A stretch of 64,000 nt of DNA from Pseudomonas taetrolens (GTDB taxonomy: Bacteria; Pseudomonadota; Gammaproteobacteria; Pseudomonadales; Pseudomonadaceae). Shown here piece by piece: positions 34,525-42,933 of this stretch (its first letter is position 1; each line of letters begins with the position of its first letter). The position numbers were made by a program, and so were the translations under genes. The stretch lies in contig NZ_LS483370.1 of the NCBI RefSeq assembly GCF_900475285.1, positions 3,672,001 through 3,736,000 of the forward strand, read 5' to 3'. Below the pieces are notes generated by a model. It did no database searches. It had not been told where the DNA came from and saw only the letters and a program-made list of their open reading frames with translations.

Positions 34525-35730
34525 ATGCTTCTGCCTTCTCCCTGGCGCGCTGACTTCCCTGCCATCGCTGCCTTGCAACGTCAGGACCAGACTTATCTGG
34601 ACAACGCTGCAACCACGCAAAAACCCCAAGCCCTGCTCGACGCACTGACGCACTACTACGCCAGCGGCGCCGCCAATGTGCACCGAGCCCAACATTTGCC
34701 GGGCGCTCATGCGACCCAGGCGTTTGAAAACACCCGCCATAAAGTGAAGCACTGGATCAATGCCGGCGACAGCGGGCAGATTATCTTCACCCACGGTGCC
34801 ACCTCGGCACTGAACCTTCTGGCCTATGGGCTGGAACACCAATTCAAAGTGGGCGACGAGATTGTCATCAGCGCCCTAGAACACCACGCCAACCTCCTGC
34901 CGTGGCAACAACTGGCCCTGCGTAAAGGCTTGACGCTGGTGGTACTGCCCCTGGATGCCGACGGCGTGATCGATCTCGACGCAGCGGCACAGCTGATCAC
35001 TCCTCGCACCCGCTTGCTGGCCGTCAGCCAACTGTCCAACGTCCTCGGCGTATGGCAGCCGCTGCCTGCCCTGCTGGCCCTGGCCAAGGCGCAGAACGCG
35101 CTGACGGTCGTCGACGGTGCCCAGGGCATCGTGCACGGGCGCCATGACGTACAGGCGCTGGGTTGCGACTTTTACGTATTCTCCAGCCACAAGCTGTATG
35201 GCCCCGACGGGCTTGGCGTGCTGTTTGGCCGCCATCCAGCTCTGGCCCGCCTGCAGCATTGGCAGTTCGGTGGTGAAATGGTGCAGGACGCTGATTACCA
35301 CCACGCAACCTTTCGCCCTGCTCCGCTGGGCTTCGAGGCCGGTACTCCGCCGATAGCCAGCGTTATCGGACTGGGGGCGACCCTCAGTTATCTGGCAACC
35401 CTTGATCAGGCCGCAATTGAAGCTCACGAAGCCGCACTGCACGGGTATCTGGTCGACGGGTTAAAACAACGCCAGGGCGTTCGCCTGCTGGGCTCGCCAC
35501 AGCTGGCGCTGGTCAGCTTTGTGGTCGAGGGCGTGCATAACGCCGATCTGGCGCACCTGCTGACCGAACAAGGGATTGCCGTACGCGCCGGGCACCACTG
35601 CGCAATGCCACTGCTCAAAGGTTTTGGCCTCGCAGGCGCGATCCGCGTATCGCTGGCGCTGTACAACGATTCTGAAGATCTGGAGCGTTTCTTCGATGCG
35701 CTTGATCAGGCACTGGAGTTGCTGCAATGA
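34525..35730 (+). CDS. csdA: cysteine desulfurase CsdA (SufS-type)
   Basis: CsdA takes sulfur from cysteine with PLP and passes it to CsdE, encoded next. The 401-residue class V aminotransferase has NAATTQKP near the start, the PLP-Lys in VFSSHKLYGPDGLGVLFG and the persulfide Cys in VRAGHHCAMPLL, a SufS/CsdA-type active loop. The stop overlaps the csdE ATG by four bases. The neighbour tcdA supports the Csd rather than the Suf assignment. Confidence 0.92.
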   Translation: MLLPSPWRADFPAIAALQRQDQTYLDNAATTQKPQALLDALTHYYASGAANVHRAQHLPGAHATQAFENTRHKVKHWINAGDSGQIIFTHGATSALNLLAYGLEHQFKVGDEIVISALEHHANLLPWQQLALRKGLTLVVLPLDADGVIDLDAAAQLITPRTRLLAVSQLSNVLGVWQPLPALLALAKAQNALTVVDGAQGIVHGRHDVQALGCDFYVFSSHKLYGPDGLGVLFGRHPALARLQHWQFGGEMVQDADYHHATFRPAPLGFEAGTPPIASVIGLGATLSYLATLDQAAIEAHEAALHGYLVDGLKQRQGVRLLGSPQLALVSFVVEGVHNADLAHLLTEQGIAVRAGHHCAMPLLKGFGLAGAIRVSLALYNDSEDLERFFDALDQALELLQ

Positions 35731-36134
35731 CCTTGCCCCAGGAAGCCCAGGCCGCACTCGAAAGCTTTGAACACTGCTCTGGTTGGGAGCAACGTGCCCG
35801 GCTGCTGATGCAATGGGGACAACGCCTGCCCGAGTTGAGCGACGCCGACAAAACCGAAGCCACTCGCGTGCAGGGTTGTGAGAGTCAGGTGTGGTTGGTG
35901 GGTGAGCTAAAGGATGGTCACTGGCAATTCGCTGCCAGCAGCGATGCGCGATTGATCCGGGGCTTGATCGCATTGCTGCTGGCACGGGTCAATGGCTTGA
36001 GCACCGAACAACTGCAGCAGGTCGACGTGCCCGACTGGTTCAACCAACTGGGCCTCAGCCGCCAACTTTCACCCTCGCGCAGCAACGGGCTGAATGCCGT
36101 GCTGCAGCGGATGCGGGAATTGGCGCTCGCCTAA
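35727..36134 (+). CDS. csdE: sulfur acceptor protein CsdE (SufE family)
   Basis: This is a small SufE-fold protein of 135 residues that accepts sulfur from CsdA. The conserved acceptor Cys51 is in RVQGCESQVWL. The ATG overlaps the csdA stop, so stoichiometric expression is likely. It converges with tcdA (CsdL), and in E. coli the CsdA-CsdE pair is functionally linked with CsdL/TcdA. Confidence 0.92.
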   Translation: MTLPQEAQAALESFEHCSGWEQRARLLMQWGQRLPELSDADKTEATRVQGCESQVWLVGELKDGHWQFAASSDARLIRGLIALLLARVNGLSTEQLQQVDVPDWFNQLGLSRQLSPSRSNGLNAVLQRMRELALA

Positions 36135-36139
36135 CCCCC

Positions 36140-36973
36140 TCAACCCTCTCCCGGGAGAGGGTTGTGTTTTGGTTTAACCCGCTCCGAAGGCCGCCGCACG
36201 CCAGCCACGATCTTGTCCACCGCCTTGGTGGCCGCGACCATGCCAAAGGTGGCCGTCACCATCATCACCGCGCCAAACCCGCTGGCGCAGTCCAGCTTCA
36301 CGCCATCGCCAACAAAGCTTTTCTGCAGGCAAATACTGCCATCCGGCTTGGGGTAGCGCAGTTGCTCAGTGGAGAACACGCACGGCACGCTGTAATGACG
36401 TGTCACGGTGCGTGAAAACCCGTAGTCGCGACGCAGGGTCGAACGCACCTTCGAGGCCAATGGATCGTTGAAAGTGCGGTTCAGATCGCAGACCTGAATC
36501 AGCGTCGGATCGATTTGCCCGCCCGCGCCGCCCGTGGTGATGATCTGAATCTTGCGGCGCTTGCACCAGGCGATCAGTGCAGCCTTGGCATTGACGCTGT
36601 CAATGCAGTCGATCACACAATCTATGTTCGGGGTGATGTACTCGGCCATGGTTTCACGGGTGACGAAATCAGCCACTTCGTGGACAACACAGTCCGGATT
36701 GATCTGGCGCAGACGCTCAGCCATCACCGCTACCTTGTCCCGACCAATGGTCGTACTCAAGGCGTGCAGCTGGCGATTGCTGTTGCTGACGCAGACATCG
36801 TCGAGGTCAAACAACGAAATCTCGCCCACACCGCAGCGGGCAATGGCTTCTGCCGCCCACGACCCCACACCGCCCACGCCGACGATAGCGACGTGCGCGG
36901 CACGCAGCCGTTCCAGGCCTTCCAAGCCATATAACCGGGCTACGCCGGCAAACCGTGGATCTTCTGTACTCAT
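36140..36973 (-). CDS. tcdA: tRNA threonylcarbamoyladenosine dehydratase
   Basis: TcdA (CsdL) is an E1-like, ATP-dependent enzyme that cyclises t6A37 of tRNA to ct6A. The start is placed at ATG 36971-36973 (MSTEDPRFAGVARLYGLEGLERL), giving 277 residues. The ThiF/UBA nucleotide motif IVGVGGVGSWAAEAIARCGVG, the R-N-R-Q-type segment NSNRQLHAL and the CIDSVNAKAALI region are visible. The last dozen residues run through the palindrome shared with the csdE 3' end. It depends on t6A made by the TsaBCDE system; tsaB is in this window. Confidence 0.94.
   Translation of the reverse strand: MSTEDPRFAGVARLYGLEGLERLRAAHVAIVGVGGVGSWAAEAIARCGVGEISLFDLDDVCVSNSNRQLHALSTTIGRDKVAVMAERLRQINPDCVVHEVADFVTRETMAEYITPNIDCVIDCIDSVNAKAALIAWCKRRKIQIITTGGAGGQIDPTLIQVCDLNRTFNDPLASKVRSTLRRDYGFSRTVTRHYSVPCVFSTEQLRYPKPDGSICLQKSFVGDGVKLDCASGFGAVMMVTATFGMVAATKAVDKIVAGVRRPSERVKPKHNPLPGEG
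36141..36164. terminator. perfect 24-base palindrome between csdE and tcdA
   Basis: CAACCCTCTCCCGGGAGAGGGTTG reads the same on both strands. It is followed by TGTTTTGG on the plus strand. It lies at the end of csdE and inside the last codons of tcdA, and could act as a bidirectional transcript end. Confidence 0.65.
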
Positions 36974-36999
36974 GACCAACACCCCAAAAACCGGCGCGC

Positions 37000-37005
37000 A
37001 TTATA
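37000..37005 (-). promoter_or_regulatory. candidate tcdA -10 box (TATAAT)
   Basis: On the minus strand TCTATAATGCGCG lies 27-32 bases before the tcdA ATG, a perfect -10 hexamer. No good -35 is seen at a 16-18 spacing, so the call rests on the -10 alone. Confidence 0.45.
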
Positions 37006-37244
37006 GAGGCGTGACGTGTCGTTTAGTATCTTTCCTGCGGTTCATGCGACCAAGCCTGCTTTAATACTCTATTGAGCAGCCTGACAAGCCTCCCAAGAAA
37101 CAAACAAGAACATCAGCGAGCGGGGCACACGCATCCGGCGCCTCCCCTCCGCTGTACGGTACGTCAGATCGCAGTGTAGGATGCGCGCCGTCTGGCAACT
37201 GCCGACCGACCTTCGTTCCACTCCCTTTGGAACCCGAAATAGTT

Positions 37245-39836
37245 ATGTCATCGCGTAAATTTGGACTCAACCTGGTGGTGGTACTGGCCATCGCCGCACT
37301 CTTTACCGGATTCTGGGCGCTCATCAATCGCCCGGTCTCGGCGCCTGACTGGCCCGATCAAATCTCCGGCTTTTCGTACTCGCCCTTCCAGCAAGGTCAG
37401 TACCCGCAGAAAGATCAGTTTCCGTCCGACGACGAAATGCGTCGTGATCTGGAAATTCTGAGCAAACTGACGGACAACATTCGGACCTATTCGGTCGACG
37501 GCACGCTCGGTGATATCCCCAAGCTGGCGGAAGAGTTCGGTCTGCGGGTCACCCTGGGGATCTGGATCAGCCCGGACCAGGAACGCAATGAGCGCGAAAT
37601 TCAAAAAGCCATCGAACTGGCCAATAACTCGCGCAGCATCGTGCGGGTCGTGGTGGGCAACGAAGCCCTGTTCCGTGAAGAAATCACCCCTGAAGAGCTG
37701 ATCGTGCTGCTGGATCGTGTCCGGGCTGCGGTCAAGGTGCCGGTGACTACCTCCGAGCAATGGCACATATGGGAAAAATACCCGCAACTGGCCAGCCACG
37801 TTGACCTGATTGCCGCGCACATCCTGCCCTATTGGGAATTTATCCCCATGGACCAGGCTGGCGAGTTTGTACTCGATCGCGCCCGTGACCTGAAAAAAAT
37901 ATTCCCGAAAAAACCGCTGCTGCTCTCGGAGGTTGGCTGGCCGAGCAACGGTCGCATGCGCGGTGGCGCCGATGCCACGCCGGCCGATCAGGCGGTCTAC
38001 CTGCGCACGCTGGTCAATACCCTGAACCGCCGTGGCTATAACTACTTTGTGATCGAGGCGTTCGACCAGCCGTGGAAAGCCAGTGACGAAGGTTCTGTGG
38101 GCGCCTATTGGGGCGTTTACAACGCTGCGCGCCAGCAAAAGTTCAACTTCGAAGGCCCGGTCGTCGCGATTCCCCAATGGCGCGTACTGGCGATCGGCTC
38201 TGTGGTGCTGGCCTTGTTGTCGCTAGCCCTGCTGCTGATCGATGGTTCGGCGCTGCGCCAGCGCGGCCGTACATTCTTGACCTTCACCGCCTTCCTGTGT
38301 GGTTCGGTGCTGGTGTGGATCGGTTACGACTACAGCCAGCAGTACAGCACGTGGTTCAGTCTGACCGTGGGCTTCTTGCTCGGACTGGGCGCACTCGGGG
38401 TGTTTATTGTGCTGCTCACCGAAGCACACGAACTCGCTGAAGCGGTGTGGATTCGCAAGCGACGCCGTGAGTTCCTGCCGGTAGAGAGCGATGATGCCTA
38501 CCGACCGAAAGTGTCCATTCATGTGCCTTGCTACAACGAGCCGCCCGAGATGGTCAAACAGACCCTCAATGCCCTCGCCAACCTCGATTACCCGGACTTT
38601 GAGGTGTTGCTGATCGACAACAACACCAAGGATCCGGCCGTCTGGGAGCCGGTGCGCGACTACTGCGCCACCCTCGGCCCACGCTTCAAGTTCTTCCACG
38701 TCGCGCCGCTGGCAGGCTTCAAGGGCGGGGCTTTGAATTACCTGATCCCGCACACCGCGCCGGATGCCGAAGTGATTGCCGTCATCGATTCTGATTACTG
38801 CGTTGATCCCAACTGGCTCAAGCACATGGTGCCGCACTTCGCCGATCCAAAAATCGCCATCGTGCAATCGCCCCAGGACTACCGCGACCAAAGCGAGAGC
38901 ACCTTTAAGAAGCTCTGCTACTCAGAATACAAAGGCTTTTTCCATATTGGCATGGTGACCCGCAACGACCGCGACGCGATCATTCAGCACGGCACGATGA
39001 CCATGACCCGGCGTTCGGTGCTTGAAGAGCTTGGCTGGGCAGACTGGTGCATCTGTGAAGATGCCGAGCTGGGCCTGCGCGTGTTCGAAAAAGGCTACTC
39101 CGCAGCTTATTCCCACAATAGCTACGGCAAAGGACTGATGCCCGACACCTTTATCGACTTCAAAAAGCAGCGCTTCCGCTGGGCCTATGGTGCGATCCAG
39201 ATCATCAAGCGGCACACCTCCAGCTTGCTGCGCGGCAAAGATACTCACTTGACCCGTGGTCAGCGTTATCACTTCCTCGCAGGCTGGCTGCCATGGGTGG
39301 CCGACGGCATGAATATCTTCTTCACCGTGGGTGCCCTGCTGTGGTCGGCAGCGATGATCATTGTGCCAACCCGGGTTGATCCGCCGTTGCTGATTTTCGC
39401 CATCCCGCCCCTGGCGCTGTTTGTGTTCAAGGTCGGCAAGATCATCTTCCTGTACCGTCGCGCCGTCGGGGTTGACCTCAAGGACGCGTTTGCAGCGGCA
39501 CTGGCTGGCCTCGCGTTGTCTCACACCATCGCCAAAGCGGTGCTTTACGGATTCTTCACCTCCAGCATTCCGTTCTTCCGCACCCCTAAAAACGCCGACA
39601 ATCACGGTTTTTGGGTCGCCCTTTCGGAAGCCCGAGAAGAAGTGTTCATCATGCTGCTGCTCTGGGGCGCAGCGCTCGGAATCTTCTTTGTCCAGGGTTT
39701 GCCGAGCAACGACATGCGTTTCTGGGTAGTCATGCTGCTGGTGCAATCGTTGCCGTATCTGGCAGCGTTGATCATGGCTTTCATGTCTTCGTTACCCAAG
39801 CCGGTCGAAGCCACTGAACCGCAACCGGCTGCATAA
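37245..39836 (+). CDS. ndvB: NdvB-like beta-glucan enzyme: GH17 domain fused to GT2 glycosyltransferase
   Basis: This 863-residue membrane protein has an N-terminal membrane segment (about 8-28) and a GH17-type periplasmic domain (about 40-310) with acid/base Glu140 in VGNEAL and nucleophile Glu229 in LSEVGWPS. Two membrane helices follow (about 315-395), then a processive GT2 domain with DSD at 515-517, CEDAE (604-608) and the QRFRW motif at 642-646, then more membrane helices. NdvB of P. aeruginosa makes glucose polymers (cyclic beta-1,3-glucans) linked to biofilm antibiotic tolerance, and its GH17 part can transglycosylate. The ATG at 37245 is preferred over an upstream TTG. It precedes dapE after a terminator. 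Confidence 0.88.
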   Translation: MSSRKFGLNLVVVLAIAALFTGFWALINRPVSAPDWPDQISGFSYSPFQQGQYPQKDQFPSDDEMRRDLEILSKLTDNIRTYSVDGTLGDIPKLAEEFGLRVTLGIWISPDQERNEREIQKAIELANNSRSIVRVVVGNEALFREEITPEELIVLLDRVRAAVKVPVTTSEQWHIWEKYPQLASHVDLIAAHILPYWEFIPMDQAGEFVLDRARDLKKIFPKKPLLLSEVGWPSNGRMRGGADATPADQAVYLRTLVNTLNRRGYNYFVIEAFDQPWKASDEGSVGAYWGVYNAARQQKFNFEGPVVAIPQWRVLAIGSVVLALLSLALLLIDGSALRQRGRTFLTFTAFLCGSVLVWIGYDYSQQYSTWFSLTVGFLLGLGALGVFIVLLTEAHELAEAVWIRKRRREFLPVESDDAYRPKVSIHVPCYNEPPEMVKQTLNALANLDYPDFEVLLIDNNTKDPAVWEPVRDYCATLGPRFKFFHVAPLAGFKGGALNYLIPHTAPDAEVIAVIDSDYCVDPNWLKHMVPHFADPKIAIVQSPQDYRDQSESTFKKLCYSEYKGFFHIGMVTRNDRDAIIQHGTMTMTRRSVLEELGWADWCICEDAELGLRVFEKGYSAAYSHNSYGKGLMPDTFIDFKKQRFRWAYGAIQIIKRHTSSLLRGKDTHLTRGQRYHFLAGWLPWVADGMNIFFTVGALLWSAAMIIVPTRVDPPLLIFAIPPLALFVFKVGKIIFLYRRAVGVDLKDAFAAALAGLALSHTIAKAVLYGFFTSSIPFFRTPKNADNHGFWVALSEAREEVFIMLLLWGAALGIFFVQGLPSNDMRFWVVMLLVQSLPYLAALIMAFMSSLPKPVEATEPQPAA

Positions 39837-39852
39837 ATTGACTGCAACCACT

Positions 39853-39878
39853 AAACGGCGGCCTCTGGCCGCCGTTTT
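39853..39878 (+). terminator. intrinsic terminator after ndvB
   Basis: AAACGGCGGCC and GGCCGCCGTTT form an 11-bp stem around TCT, followed by a T-tract (TTTTGCTTT). It separates ndvB from dapE. Confidence 0.85.
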
Positions 39879-39943
39879 GCTTTAAGATATCCGCCCTTTT
39901 GTGCCTGCCCGCCCCGCACATGACCCGCTTCGGAGTTCACACC

Positions 39944-41095
39944 ATGACGGCCCACGCCGACCTCTCGCCGACCCTGCAACTTGCCTGTGATCTGATCCGT
40001 CGCCCTTCCGTGACGCCAATCGACGCCGATTGCCAGAAGCTGATGATGCAGCGCCTGGGCGATGCCGGCTTCAAGCTTGAGCCGATGCGCATCGAAGACG
40101 TGGACAACTTCTGGGCCACTCACGGCAAACACGACGGTCCGGTGCTGTGCTTTGCCGGCCACACGGACGTGGTGCCTACCGGCCCGGTCCAGGCCTGGCA
40201 GAACGACCCGTTCGACGCGCTGATCGATGAGCACGGCATGCTCTGCGGCCGTGGTGCCGCTGATATGAAAGGCAGCCTGGCGGCGATGCTGGTCGCGGCT
40301 GAGCGCTTTGTCAGTGATTACCCGGACCATAAGGGTTCGGTCGCATTTCTGATCACCAGCGATGAAGAAGGCCCGGCCCATCATGGCACCAAGGCCGTGG
40401 TCGAGCGTTTTGCAGCCCGCAACGAGCGGCTGGACTGGTGCATTGTCGGCGAGCCGTCGAGCACGACGCTGGTCGGCGACGTGGTGAAAAACGGCCGTCG
40501 CGGCTCCCTCGGCGCCAAACTCACCGTTCGTGGTGTGCAAGGGCACGTGGCCTACCCGCATCTGGCCAAAAACCCGATCCACCTGGCGGCTCCGGCCCTG
40601 AGTGAACTGGCCGCCGAGCATTGGGACAACGGCAACGCCTTCTTCCCGCCGACCAGCTTCCAGATTTCCAACCTCAACTCGGGTACCGGCGCGACCAACG
40701 TGATCCCCGGTGATCTGGTGGCCGTGTTCAACTTCCGGTTCTCCACCGAATCCACTGTTGAAGGCCTGCAACAGCGCGTGGCTGACATCCTCGACAAGCA
40801 CGGCCTCGACTGGCACATCGAGTGGGCGTTGTCCGGTCTGCCGTTTCTGACCGAGCCGGGCGCTCTGCTGGACGCCGTATCGTCGAGCATCAAGCAGGTC
40901 ACAGGTCGCGAAACCAAGGCCTCCACCAGCGGCGGCACCTCAGACGGGCGCTTTATCGCAACCCTGGGGACTCAAGTGGTCGAGCTGGGGCCGGTCAATG
41001 CGACCATTCACCAGGTCAACGAGCGGGTACTGGCCAGCGATCTCGATGTACTGACCGAAATCTACTACCAAACCCTGATCAAGTTGCTCGCCTGA
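39944..41095 (+). CDS. dapE: succinyl-diaminopimelate desuccinylase
   Basis: DapE hydrolyses N-succinyl-L,L-DAP, the step after DapC. The start is set at ATG 39944 ([25 protein letters not shown]), giving 383 residues. The M20 dizinc site is complete: His in [12 protein letters not shown], bridging Asp in [13 protein letters not shown], the Glu pair in SDEEGPA and the Glu in VGEPSS, plus the dimerisation domain (about 180-295). Its stop overlaps rlmA as TGATG. Confidence 0.96.
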   Translation: MTAHADLSPTLQLACDLIRRPSVTPIDADCQKLMMQRLGDAGFKLEPMRIEDVDNFWATHGKHDGPVLCFAGHTDVVPTGPVQAWQNDPFDALIDEHGMLCGRGAADMKGSLAAMLVAAERFVSDYPDHKGSVAFLITSDEEGPAHHGTKAVVERFAARNERLDWCIVGEPSSTTLVGDVVKNGRRGSLGAKLTVRGVQGHVAYPHLAKNPIHLAAPALSELAAEHWDNGNAFFPPTSFQISNLNSGTGATNVIPGDLVAVFNFRFSTESTVEGLQQRVADILDKHGLDWHIEWALSGLPFLTEPGALLDAVSSSIKQVTGRETKASTSGGTSDGRFIATLGTQVVELGPVNATIHQVNERVLASDLDVLTEIYYQTLIKLLA

Positions 41096-41904
41096 TGCTC
41101 GCCTGTCCTATCTGTTCCGAGCCGCTCAGCGCTGTCGACAACGGCGTGGCATGCCCGGCCGGGCATCGTTTTGACCGCGCCCGCCAGGGTTATCTGAACC
41201 TGTTGCCGGTGCAGCATAAAAACAGCCGCGACCCTGGCGATAACCAGGCCATGGTCGAGGCTCGCCGCGACTTTCTCAATGCCGGTCATTACGCGCCGGT
41301 GGCCAGGCGCCTGGCAGAGCTGGCTGCAGAGCGCGCCCCGCAACGCTGGCTCGACATCGGTTGCGGCGAGGGTTACTACACCGCACAAATCGCCGAAGCC
41401 CTGCCCTCGGCTGACGGTTATGCCCTGGATATCTCCCGCGAGGCGGTCAAGCGCGCCTGCAAGCGCAATCCGCAGTTGACCTGGTTGATCGCCAGCATGG
41501 CTCGCGTGCCATTGGCCGATGCCAGCTGCCAGTTCCTGGCCAGCGTATTCAGCCCGCTCGACTGGCTCGAAGCCAAACGCTTGCTCAGCCCCGGCGGCGG
41601 CTTGATGCGCGTTGGGCCGACACGGGGCCACTTGATGGAATTGCGCGAGCGGCTGTACGACGAAGTTCGCGATTACGCCGACGACAAGCATCTGGCGCTG
41701 GTGCCGGAAGGCATGCAGTTGCAACACAGCGAAATACTGGAGTTCAAACTGCACTTGAGCGAACCCCAGGATCGCGCCAACCTGCTGGCCATGACGCCCC
41801 ACGGCTGGCGCGCCAGTGCCGAGCGTCGGGCGCAGGTCATCGAGCACCCTGAGCCTTTAGTGGTCAGCGTTTCGATGCGCTACGATTACTTCGTTCTTCA
41901 ATAA
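41095..41904 (+). CDS. rlmA: 23S rRNA (guanine-745/748-N1)-methyltransferase family protein (RlmA)
   Basis: This is a 269-residue SAM methyltransferase. It opens with a zinc-binding motif (Cys4, Cys7, Cys20, His24 in MLACPICSE and CPAGHRFDRARQGYLNLL), followed by LDIGCGEGYYT for SAM and SPLDWLEAKRLLSPGGGLMRV. This is the RlmA architecture, which methylates G745 of 23S rRNA in Gram-negatives. ATG 41095 overlaps the dapE stop, so the genes are coupled. Confidence 0.9.
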   Translation: MLACPICSEPLSAVDNGVACPAGHRFDRARQGYLNLLPVQHKNSRDPGDNQAMVEARRDFLNAGHYAPVARRLAELAAERAPQRWLDIGCGEGYYTAQIAEALPSADGYALDISREAVKRACKRNPQLTWLIASMARVPLADASCQFLASVFSPLDWLEAKRLLSPGGGLMRVGPTRGHLMELRERLYDEVRDYADDKHLALVPEGMQLQHSEILEFKLHLSEPQDRANLLAMTPHGWRASAERRAQVIEHPEPLVVSVSMRYDYFVLQ

Positions 41905-41984
41905 TCAACTTTACGGCCAAAGGCTCACACCTTTGGCCCGATTAATCCGCGAATGGATTTTTCAGACCCGCAGTGAGGACATCC

Positions 41985-42365
41985 ATGCGCCAACCCGATA
42001 TCGAGATTTACCTGAAAGAAGCCAAGGCGGGTCATGAACACGTCGTTACATGGCTTAGCGAAGCCTTGGGCACCTGCACCCCTTGGGTGAAGAAGGGCCA
42101 GGTGTGGAAATGCACCGCTGGCGATGTACCTGTGACCTGGATGCCAAATGCCGTCGGCAAATGGAACAGCCTGTTTCTGGACAGCGACAAAACACCTTGG
42201 GACGACGACATCGCCTGCGCTCAGGCCGCCTTCAAAGCGCTGAACGTCGAAGTGCGTTGCGCACCGGGTACGTGGGAAGAAGAGCAAGGCGAGGCCGATG
42301 CCGACCGCTGGATTCGCATCAGCGAAGACGGTCAGGAAGAAATCACCTGGAAAACCGGCGCCTGA
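41985..42365 (+). CDS. conserved hypothetical protein, 126 residues
   Basis: This is a soluble, acidic, Trp-rich protein starting MRQPDIEIYLKEAKAGHEHVVTWLSEALG. ATG 41985 has a GAGGA site eight bases upstream; a GTG four codons earlier is possible. It has no signal peptide or membrane segment. Trp residues recur in CTPWVKKGQVWKCTAGDVPVTW and GTWEEEQ, WIRISEDGQEEITW. I do not recognise a characterised family. It stands alone between rlmA and a REP-like element. Confidence 0.75.
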   Translation: MRQPDIEIYLKEAKAGHEHVVTWLSEALGTCTPWVKKGQVWKCTAGDVPVTWMPNAVGKWNSLFLDSDKTPWDDDIACAQAAFKALNVEVRCAPGTWEEEQGEADADRWIRISEDGQEEITWKTGA

Positions 42366-42376
42366 TGCAAGGCATG

Positions 42377-42470
42377 TAGCCGCTGCCGCAAGCTGCGATA
42401 AGGGCCCTCCTTCACTTTCAAGAAAGGCAGGGTTCGCTGCGCAACCCTTCGCAGCCTGTGGCAGCGGCTA
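42377..42470. repeat. REP-like paired element
   Basis: The left arm TAGCCGCTGCCGCAAGCTGCG starts at 42377; the right arm ends GCAGCCTGTGGCAGCGGCTA at 42470, inverted, with about 50 bases between that include their own short hairpin. It is the same family as the elements at 242, 31048 and 61527, and lies between the convergent 126-residue gene and the cold-shock gene. Confidence 0.65.
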
Positions 42471-42482
42471 CATGGTCTGTAT

Positions 42483-42692
42483 TTACAGCCCCACGACATC
42501 CTCGGCCTGCAACCCCTTGTCACCCGTGACCTGGGTGTATTCAACCTGCTGGCCTTCAGCCAGGGTGCGATGACCTTCACCGCGAATGGCGCGGTAATGC
42601 ACAAACACATCCCTGCCTTCTTCACACTGAATGAAACCGTAGCCTTTGGCGTCGTTGAACCACTTCACACTGCCTGTTACGCGCGTTGTCAT
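42483..42692 (-). CDS. cold-shock domain protein (CspA family)
   Basis: This is a 69-residue single OB-fold protein: [28 protein letters not shown] contains the RNA-binding motifs RNP1 (KGYGFIQ) and RNP2 (DVFVHY), followed by the usual EGQQVEYTQ and GLQAEDV ends. It should bind single-stranded RNA or DNA and act as an RNA chaperone. AAAGGGGG precedes the ATG. A promoter about 115-140 bases upstream leaves a long 5' leader as in cspA genes. Which of the several Pseudomonas csp paralogues it is cannot be decided. Confidence 0.93.
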   Translation of the reverse strand: MTTRVTGSVKWFNDAKGYGFIQCEEGRDVFVHYRAIRGEGHRTLAEGQQVEYTQVTGDKGLQAEDVVGL

Positions 42693-42807
42693 GAATCATT
42701 TCCCCCTTTTTATTATTGAACGGGCTCGCTTATTGGCCCTTTAAGGTCTTTCGCTCTAACCTGACGTTTCAGAACATGTCTTACATAGTCTGGCGAAAGA
42801 GTCCCCG

Positions 42808-42835
42808 AGTATAAGTCAGCCCCAAAAACACTCAA
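42808..42835 (-). promoter_or_regulatory. candidate promoter of the cold-shock gene
   Basis: On the minus strand TTGAGT (42830-42835) and TATACT (42808-42813) are 16 bases apart. Transcription would start near 42800, giving a leader of about 110 bases before the ATG, similar to the long leaders of cold-induced csp genes. Confidence 0.5.
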
Positions 42836-42933
42836 TCAATATTAGTTCGCCGCTTTTTTGCCGATTTTCCGGAGATACTGCACACTACGGGCTCGAGTAA
42901 ACACTCGTTTTAATCCACTAACGCAGAAGCCGT

